From the NCBI GenBank assembly GCA_015039365.1, contig WION01000002.1, positions 496,001 to 560,000 of the forward strand: 64,000 bases of DNA, in the 5' to 3' direction. Shown one piece after another: positions 56,801-64,000 of the stretch. Origin of the DNA: Amanita rubescens. Its lineage: Eukaryota; Basidiomycota; Agaricomycetes; Agaricales; Amanitaceae. The first letter of the stretch is position 1. Each line of letters starts with the position of its first letter. Under the pieces are notes generated by a model. It had not been told where the DNA came from. It made no database searches and was given only the letters and a program-made list of their open reading frames with translations. A program made the position numbers and the translations under genes.

Positions 56801-59617
56801 TCTTAACCTCGCCTAAACTGGCAAAGTGGGCTTTCTGCTTATTCAGGGACCCGTTGATGTTGGAGATATCATCAATCAAAGGCTTCAAGGCATCGTCCAC
56901 CTCTTTTGACATCCGTGCCAGCTTGAGATGCGCATTCAGCTGCAGTAGGCTTTCAATCTTGCCACTGAGGTTGATTACATATGAATTGCAATCTGCGCGA
57001 ACGGCGTCGTCCAGTGAAACCAGTTCAAAGGGCAATTCGACTTCATTTCCTTGTTGTGACAGACCAGCCTTAGGATCGAGAGCTGCGTAACGCCTTTTCA
57101 CAAATGTGGAGTTGACATTCGGCGTAAGAGGTCTCCGATCAACAAAAGGTACCCGTTGCAAAAGGCTTTGGACAAAAGTCTGAACTTTGTCTTCAAGCGT
57201 TCTAGTCTCGACGAGGAATGACTCCTCCGTACGAGCAATGTCATCGCTGGTGGTGGGACCGGCAAGAACATTATCGATACTGCCTTTAAGGCCAATCTTG
57301 AGGTCCTCGATAGAAACTTGAATACTATTGCATTCGTCTCGAATGGTATGCATCGCAGATGCCTGTGCTTGAATCGCTTCCAGTACTTCGATCAATTGCT
57401 TGACGGCATCGAATGTATTCTTCAGGCCGACAATACTCTTTGATACCCATTCCTTCAGAGGGGCCTCAAGCGTATACGATAGGACAACGAACGGATTTTC
57501 AACGTCTTGTGATAGTTTGGGCGCCAGTAGTCCTAGCTGAACTAAAAGTTCGGCATGTGTCGGAATCGCAGCTACAGGGGACGTAGGCGGGCTGTCAGGA
57601 GTGAGGGGACCACCTAGTGTAGTTTGTTGACGCCACTTGTTCTTCTCCATTGCCTCCTGTACGAAACCACGGATTTCTGAAAGTTTGGTAAGGATTGCGC
57701 CCATAGATGTCCAGATTTTCCGCGACTCTTTAAGCCTATAAACACGGCCCACGATGTCATCACGAATAGTTTGCGCTCGAATACGCTGAGAATCAAGTTT
57801 CTCGATGCCTCCCTTAGCACTGGCCTTGAACGCGGGATCAATGCCAAGAACTTCCAAAGCCAAAACAGCCGACCGAGATTGTCGCAGTAGACCGATGGCA
57901 GAGTCATTGGCCTTCGTTGCTTGGTCCAATACATCAGGCAGTAGCGCCAGGTAGACGGAGTGAGCGGTAGGCTCTAAACAAGTCTCCGAATTCAGATTAG
58001 GGGGAGAACCATCCCCTTCATCGTTTGAAACGCCGGAAATTAACCTTTCGATGATAGTGACAAACTGGGTGGTCAGGTCATTCATGTCCTGCAGGAGCGT
58101 TTCGACTCTCTTGACGTCTTCAGACACCTTTCGATAGTCCTTTGCCGCTACGTCAGCACTCTGCGCCAAGGTAGTTGCTTGGGCAATCTCCCCTGCGAGT
58201 TGCGTCGCTAGTGCCAAGTTGACGTTGTACTGATCAATGAAAAGGAAATGTTCCGGACGAGGGAAAGTGCTTGTGGGTAAAGCGGGGTTGCCTCTCACGG
58301 AGAGTCGCCGGAGAAGAGCCTCAGAACGAGAGATGAACGACGCGCTTTGACGCGCGGTTGGATGATACAGCTTGGCGGTCTCGACCTCTTCAAGGAGGTT
58401 TTGTGCAGTCACCTGGTCCTTTTTCGTCTCGACATATATCTCATCGGCCCTGCCGCATGTGAGGGAATGGTCTCCAACAAACAATCGACGGCTTACTTTC
58501 GCCATTGCATGACTAGACTCATCACGAATTTGCCTACGTGCTCCATCTCGTTTATACCCTTATCTTCTAATTTTTCTTGCTCGTCCAGCAAGACATCAGG
58601 AACAGGCCTACGACTCATGTCAATAAGCTTGTCCAAAGCCTTGCCAGCTGCAATAATCTGCCCATGTCGAAGGTTGCTGATACGGCCCGCAAAGTGCGCC
58701 GCATCTCGGGACAATACCTCAGCAAGTTTGAACCTTGCGCCGCGGGAAAATGCAGCAGTGGTATTCGAGGACTCAGAAGTGGCGGATGCGAATGAGGCTA
58801 CAGAGCTGCGTCGTTTGAGTTCGTGAGAGTCTTCCTTGGTCATCGCGTCGTACACGGAGGGCGTCCACCGTGCTCGGGTAGTCACAAACGTTCTGAGATC
58901 GTCGATCAACTTGCGGAGGTCAATCCATGCAGCGATTCTGTGTTCCTCCCATGTCAGCCTTACACTCAGCAAGTCTAAATTCTCTGTGCGCCCTCGTAAG
59001 AGGTGTAACAGCCTGTCAAGCTCATAAATAGTCGTTAACGTCAGTTCGATGATGTCAGTGTCCTCCGGAGATAAGTTTCGCTGCGTTGCGGCTGAATTAC
59101 AGCATACATGAGCTAAAGGTGTTTGAAACCGGTATATGGACCTGACCTTTTGTTAGTTGCCTTAGCTTTTTTAGTTCACCCTTATCGAAAACCTCCGTCT
59201 CCTTCTCAATGGAATCGTGTTCAGTTATCCATTGCCGAAGTTCCTCCCGTGTGGGTAGTCCAGGCACGTGTTCAGAGGAGACACGGATCGCATCTAGTCC
59301 GACAAAAACCTCGATGGGGGGCATGCGCTCGAGAAACTATCTGAAGATGAGCATCCCGAAGGGGGACATCAAGAATGTTGAATGACCTTAATTTTCTCCT
59401 CTATCCATGCCTTCCTCTCGCTAAAGGTTTGTAGCTCGATGACCTCATGGGATTCTAGTGCCTGTTCCTCGCCTTCTCCAATCACCTTCCCAGCGTCTTG
59501 TGATAGTACTGCAGGGCCGTCCATCTTCACAGATGGTTGGTTGAAATGAGGAACGGCCGTGCCGGACGCACCGTCGCCGTCCCGAGGTGAATTAACCTGG
59601 TCTGTTGACCGTGACAT
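53896..59617 (-). CDS. Giant coiled-coil protein with KAR9-like region and GAS2-related domain
   Basis: About 1,800 aa, the largest gene here. Exon 1 starts MSRSTDQVNSPRDGDGASGT. LTTIYELDRLLHLLRGRTEN and WEEHRIAAWIDLRKLIDDLR begin a long helical, spectrin/Kar9-type region that includes AKDYRKVSEDVKRVETLLQD, LALEVLGIDPAFKASAKGGI and ISNLRHGQIIAAGKALDKLI. A strong charged coiled coil rich in Glu/Arg follows (from EEARRLAAEQSERARLEQER onward, about 200 residues), then an acidic hinge DEDDDEG. A second helical part (TFRPSTSLPPEKQLTARVAF) precedes a Ser-rich basic linker with SSFIPPRL, an SxIP motif. The GAS2-related domain is KYVPDPKSKLDVAVGDVVNK and LCFCRILRSHTVMVRVGGGW followed by SELSTFIKDHF. 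GAS2 domains bind microtubules. Probably links microtubules to cortex or myosin. Stop at 53896. Confidence 0.82.
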
Positions 59618-59882
59618 TTTTTGGCGGATAAAACGACCGGTTGAGCAAATAAGGGGAAGGGGGTATTTATACGACGTTAACCATGTACCAGCAGGCTACG
59701 GGCGAAGCACGCGCGGGCGGAAACGCGTGACGAGAGTGAAGACAAGAATACAACGTGTGTGAACTATTATCCGCTTATGCTGCAGTGACTAGCCTATACT
59801 ACTTACTCCTTCTGCCCAGCCGCGGCCTTCGCTGACGGTTCTTCTCCCTGTGCGCTTCTTTTAAACATGGCGCTTCTCGAAA

Positions 59883-60550
59883 TTAAACAAAACTCACTTC
59901 CGAAGTAGCGCGTTGCTGCGTTACCGTCAGGTTCTGCAGCCTCAGTGCAGAACTTCGTAACCGATCCACGCGTCGCCGGGCATCTCTACTCAGGGGCTCT
60001 ATCCCCGTCTGCAACTCCACCTCATGCATAAACGCAGCTATGTCCGCTATCGACGACCCAAGCGCTCTCAAGGCCGCCGTCTGTGTCCTGTGCTGTTTCA
60101 GTAGGACAACATGAACAACGGTATGAGTAACTACCGCGACTGTTCGGCTTCCGCTAGCAGGTGGTTCAGATCATTTCGTCCTGTGACGTTTTCTGCCGTT
60201 AGTTCCGTTATCCGTTGTTTCGTGGCATCTGTCTTCCGCACTACACTCCGTAGCGCAGCTTGTAGGTTCTGGCCCTCCTCTTGTCTGGCCAAGAGCTTGG
60301 CTTGAGCGGCGTTTAGCTCTCGTTGCAGAGTGCGGGTTGTACCCTGAAGCTCATTGATTCTCTGTCTCAGCATTCTTGTTCGGCGAGTGGTTAGCAGATA
60401 AGGCAAAAGGACTATTGGCAGCAGAACCGCCGAGAATGTGGCAACGCGGATTGGAAAGTGTCGATATCGATCTTGGACAGAATCATCGATCATAGGAGTC
60501 GGTGTGGGCAAAACGGTAATTGGAGTACCCTGGACGTCAGAATTATCCAT
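59883..60550 (-). CDS. Hypothetical membrane-anchored coiled-coil protein
   Basis: Two exons; family not recognised. I start at the ATG at 60548-60550, MDNSDVQGTPITVLPTPTPM; the frame is open to 60715, but that would overlap the neighbouring gene's last exon. FPIRVATFSAVLLPIVLLPY is one clear membrane segment, followed by basic RRTRMLRQR, so the long C-terminal part is probably cytosolic (or matrix). It then forms a coiled coil, INELQGTTRTLQRELNAAQA and LQNLTVTQQRATSE at the end. Exon 1 ends LLAEAEQSR, exon 2 begins TQTAALRALGSSIADIAAFM. The frame stops at 59883, but a possible 41-nt intron there would extend it to 59789 with a basic tail. Tail-up single-pass anchoring suggests a tether; this is inference. 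Confidence 0.6.
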
Positions 60551-60684
60551 AGAGGAGCCTGGTGTCAGATTGAACGTGACTGTAAACCCTACTATACATA
60601 GATTACAAATAGTGATATCCAGCAATAGCATACCCAATAAGCAAGCCATACCCAATAATACTTCCATAAGATAACTCATAAACA

Positions 60685-63374
60685 TCAAGATTTGGATTTG
60701 AAAAATTGCCACCATTTGCGCTTCTTCTTCTTCGACTTTGTCTCCTCTAGCGGCATGGGTGTATCTGGTAAATCTTTCTTCTTTCTGGGCACTCTAAGAC
60801 ACAAAAAAGTCAGTTGAAATTATGTAAAGCTAAAGGATAATCGCCATACTCGTCGACATAGACGATATAACTCTGAGGCTCCTTGAGCCCAGCAAGAGCA
60901 ACGTCAAGCTCTGTTTGGAACCTTAAACGGGCGTTGTTCGGCACGACCAGCTTCCGCCTCCATATTGCAACACTATTGCCAGATTTCGACGGCAAGAAGA
61001 CGAACACGATGACCTGTAGTGTAGGATCATAGGAGATCACCGAAGATTGCAAAGTTTTGTCGTAAGACTTTTGCAAATCGTCGAACGTCAAGTAGTCTAT
61101 GGCAAAATCCTTCGGCCTATCTGGAGGGTTATAGTCTGCGTTTATAATCAAAGCTCCGCGCTCGCGGCGCTGAAAAAACTTGTGCAGCTATGGGAAATAG
61201 TCAAATCATGAAAGAAAGGGGAGGATAGGAAGACCATACGGCAAAGATGCCAAGACCATACGACATTTCATTGATCCATGTCAAGGCAGCACGAACACGT
61301 TCGTCCTTATCAGGTGGAAAGGACCAATATATTCGATCTCGCGCTAACCTACTCTGGCTGAAGAGTGCGCTGTGTACTGGATGCAAGGCGGCACCCTTGG
61401 ATTCGTGAAAATGCATTTTGGTAACGTCGTCAAGCTTGTTCTGGGAACCAGGATCCAACCGAGTTTTGGAATCCTTGTAGGCATAACTTAGCGTCAGAGA
61501 TGGCATACTGTATCGTGAGGCGTCTGGGGCTCTACCCCATGCATCCCATGCAGTCGATGCGCGTTTCGATGACGAGGAGCGAGTTTTATGTTCCTCCCCT
61601 TTTCCGTTCCCGTCACCTTCCTGGCCAGTGCCCCATGAGTCATCTTCTAGGCCCCACCCAGTACTGTACTGAGGTTGCCTCTTGTTCTCTTTCTCTTGCT
61701 TGTTCTTCTTCGACATATGTTTCGATCGTTGGAGTCCTTGCGCGCCTTGACCACCTGGCTTTTGACCCGGAATGTTGATCAGTGAATTAAGGATTTGGGC
61801 TCGCTGCTGGGGAGACATTGTACCCCCTGCTCCAGCGGCACCATGAGATTCCTTGCCTAATTGGCCACCCCAGCCACCTGCTCCCGGATTGAAGCCCCCT
61901 TGGTCCCATCCGGTTGCCGCTGGTCCTCCCCAGCTGCCGTCCTGTTTTGGCCACCCTATTCCTGTGGGTCCTCCTTCCGAGTTGGTCCACCCAATGTCCT
62001 TCTTGGTGATGGGTTCCCAACCCCCGCCGCCTTCGCCTTCGCCATCTTCCTCTCCCCAGCTGTCATCATCGGTCTCGTCACTTTCCTCTTCCTCCTCTTC
62101 CTCCTCCCATTGGACATTCCGTTTTCCGCCCCAAGCAGCACTAGCACTTTTGCTTCTCTCATGCCCTTTCTTTCCTCCGTCATACCAGCCACCATTGTTA
62201 GGTTGGCTCCACCCGCCTTCATTCCAGCCCTCATAACCGCCTTTAGCCTGATACCCTGGCCAACCATCACCATTCGAACCAGGTTGACCCCATGCAGCAG
62301 CACCTTGAGCCATTGGTTTTGGCTGTTGCCCTAAAGCACTTATGGAAGCACCTTTACTGTTCCTCATTTCCCAAATGCCACGCGGTAGATGGGACGAGGA
62401 TCCCTTGAGAACAGAGCTAGGCATGCCTGAAGGGATTGCCATGGAAACGGGCGGCGGCGGAACCTGAGGGGCAGGGGGTGGTACAGGGGATTCAACGCTG
62501 GGCTTGTATACGCCGGGCTTGATCCACGAATGCCATGTAGCAGGCCCTGATGGTGGTACATATTGATGAGGTTGTGGTGGCATATCAACTGTCTTGCTTT
62601 TATCTAGACGGGCCGCTGCATCGGAGGCCTTTGAAACGACGTTGGGTGGGGGAGGAAGCGGATTAGGTGCAACAGGCCGGTTAGAGAAAGACGTTGCGTA
62701 TACACCAAAAGATGGACCGGATGGCTGCGTCGGCGGTCGTATCTGCGAAGGGTCTGGTTGAGTTTGAGGAGTTGTATCCCAATGTTGATTTGTGCTGTAA
62801 TTAGCACTCATACGAGACGGCCCCTCGCTAATATAGTCTAGCTTAATTTCATCACTTGATCCAGGGACGTCACCCTCAAGTTCTGATCCTGGGTCTCCCG
62901 CTGAACCAGGATGAGGGGACGACCGGTAATGCTTGCGTTGCTGGTCGAATGATACAGTACTGGGGGACCGCCTCCTCCACGAACTAGCTTGACTATGGGC
63001 ATCCATAGCGCCCGAATCTGGATAATCTCTGGATCCCTCTAGACGTGGCGACGGTACGTGACTTTGGCCGCCTGAGGCATGCCAGGTTCCGGCTGTGTCA
63101 CCGCCTACGTCCCAGTGATCGTTGGCAAACGAAGTCGGGTTGTCGTCCCCATGAACACTGCCTTGAGCTTATAATTAAATAGTCAGTTTGAGTTTAGACA
63201 AGAAGGGAAACCTGACTAACCCGCATAGCCACTTTCGGGTTCCTCAGGTATGGGAGAGGGCACAGACGGTGGAGGCAAGGAGATGGGCGGTTCCTCCTCT
63301 CTCTCAAAATTTTTTGTCTTTTCTTGTTTCTCAGGTTTAACAAGTTTTGATGTCTTCTTAGCACCCTTTCCCAT
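60685..63374 (-). CDS. Large basidiomycete protein with Gly/Trp-rich region; CcmS-related type C-terminus (tentative)
   Basis: Five exons, about 800 aa. Exon 1 encodes MGKGAKKTSKLVKPEKQEKT to ESGYA; exon 2 continues QGSVHGDDNPTSFANDHWDV. The long middle is disordered and Pro-rich, then Gly/Trp-rich (GGYEGWNEGGWSQPNNGGWY) with a run of nine Glu and repeated W-G-x units. A folded C-terminal domain follows: GAALHPVHSALFSQSRLARD, ALTWINEMSYGLGIFA, an intron, LHKFFQRRERGALIINADYN, DFAIDYLTFDDLQKSYDKTL and YDPTLQVIVFVFLPSKSGNS. The last exon is basic, ending KSKKKKRKWWQFFKSKS at 60685. Proteins of this layout occur in Agaricomycetes, some annotated with a CcmS-related domain; I recall this but cannot verify it. 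The GW motifs recall argonaute-binding proteins, only a resemblance. Confidence 0.68.
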
Positions 63375-63638
63375 CAGAGGTTATAGATGTTAGATGAGGA
63401 TATACAGGTCCGCAACCCGTGTATGTGATGATCTCTGTGATGGATCCCACGTTCAACGCTGTTGAAAATACTCCAGAAAAAAAGACGTGCCTTAGACTTT
63501 ACGCATGCCTTTCTCGGGTGACGGAAGAGGCTGCGTTGAGCGCGTCGGTAGCGCGCAATTGGAATAAGATCAGAGTTGACGGAGTGTGGGAGCGTGACGA
63601 TCAACACAGCCCCTGGAATATCTGTGTCAGGTACAACA

Positions 63639-63646
63639 TATATAAG
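63639..63646 (+). promoter_or_regulatory. TATA box of the secreted-protein gene
   Basis: TATATAAG preceded by ACA and followed by GGAG, 107 bp upstream of the ATG at 63753. The whole spacer 63375-63752 is the shared divergent upstream region with the G/W-rich gene; two short open frames in it have no motif. Confidence 0.5.
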
Positions 63647-63752
63647 GGAGACCTGTGCGAGCGCCCTTCTTCGACTGGTTCTCCACCCTCCACTAAGCAC
63701 ACAAGCACACCGTCCGCGACGGAAGACTCAGGAGTCTTCGTGCATTCTTGAC

Positions 63753-64000
63753 ATGTTGACCATGTGCTGGAGCTGGTTTTTCGTTGCTATTTCTTTGTTG
63801 CTGGTTCAACCTACCCGAGCCCTCCACAACTACCACGAAATCCGCCAGGTAGTTCGATCACCAGATTTCACTGGATATAGGGCACTCTGGTTGCGTACTT
63901 TGTAAGTCTTTTCAGCCGTCAGATCTATCCATCTCACATTTGCAGGTATCTCGCCGGCAGGTCAACAAACAGCCATGAACCCAACACTCCCACCATCGTT
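63753..64000 (+). CDS. 5' end of a secreted or ER protein (cut by window edge)
   Basis: Partial gene. Starts MLTMCWSWFFVAISLLLVQP followed by TRALHNYHEIRQ; the hydrophobic core and Ala-x-Ala-like TRA cleavage region make a signal peptide. Exon 1 encodes SPDFTGYRALWLRTL up to a GT donor at about 63902, with intron to about 63946; exon 2 continues YLAGRSTNSHEPNTPTIV and runs off the window. Too little is present to name the family. The TATA box upstream suggests regulated expression. Confidence 0.55.

Noticed and set aside
60551..60715. Hydrophobic N-terminal extension of the anchor-coil protein
   Set aside because: Overlaps the last exon and stop of the upstream gene on the same strand; the downstream ATG gives a clean single-anchor protein.
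1..64000. CRISPR arrays, rRNA, tRNA, transposon ends
   Set aside because: None seen by eye: no regularly spaced direct repeats, no cloverleaf-like segments, no long terminal or inverted repeats, no transposase or reverse transcriptase frames. A repeat and tRNA search by program would be decisive.

Overview
The window is nuclear DNA from a filamentous basidiomycete, most likely an Agaricomycete. The evidence is dense, intron-rich genes on both strands, introns of mostly 45-60 nt with GT-AG borders, very short exons, intergenic gaps often under 150 bp, and fungal proteins such as Pch2, Sfr1, Erb1, Snd2, Cwc21, Kip3, a Zn2Cys6 protein and a KAR9/GAS2-type linker. I found no bacterial, viral, CRISPR, rRNA, tRNA or intact transposon signal. 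Species cannot be fixed from the sequence alone.

Layout. 0.3-10.4 kb: a divergent RecA-like protein of unknown function, ribosomal protein eL29 (five exons, one of 12 nt), Erb1/BOP1 (60S biogenesis), Arp4, a low-complexity protein, the TRAPP subunit TRAPPC2/Trs20 and a mitochondrial rhomboid protease. 10.8-21.0 kb: CLASP, a selenoprotein-W-like Rdx protein whose CxxC motif is completed by an 8-nt exon, the AAA+ ATPase Pch2/TRIP13, a mitochondrial PPR-like protein and Snd2/TMEM208. 21.2-28.6 kb: Sfr1/Mei5, a small mitochondrial protein, an orphan Zn2Cys6 protein, a decayed SDR pseudogene with a doubtful neighbour, and the m6A writer METTL3/Ime4. 29.2-45.4 kb: an ABHD4/5-Cld1-type hydrolase, Cwc21, ubiquitin E1 (Uba1), a cyclin, Cactin, mitochondrial ClpX (Mcx1), RanBP1 and p24/Emp24. 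45.7-64 kb: kinesin-8 (Kip3), dihydroorotase (Ura4), a Cyc2-like flavoprotein, a C2H2 zinc-finger protein, a giant coiled-coil protein ending in a GAS2-related (microtubule-binding) domain, a membrane/coiled-coil protein, a large G/W-rich basidiomycete protein and the 5' end of a secreted protein.

Most of this is conserved housekeeping, and I see no self-contained novel system such as a toxin, defence or biosynthetic cluster. The notable patterns are (1) microexons of 8, 12 and 17 nt, two of which encode catalytic or binding motifs; (2) two probable GC-AG introns; (3) Pch2, Sfr1 and METTL3/Ime4, all meiosis-associated, within 13 kb; (4) three microtubule regulators (CLASP, Kip3 and the GAS2-domain protein), each with an SxIP-type EB1-binding motif; (5) many head-to-head gene pairs sharing 60-180 bp of upstream DNA; and (6) one genuinely degraded island at about 25.2-26.6 kb. 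Splice sites were chosen by eye from frame, GT-AG borders and family conservation. Spans are CDS extents, start codon to stop codon, including introns.
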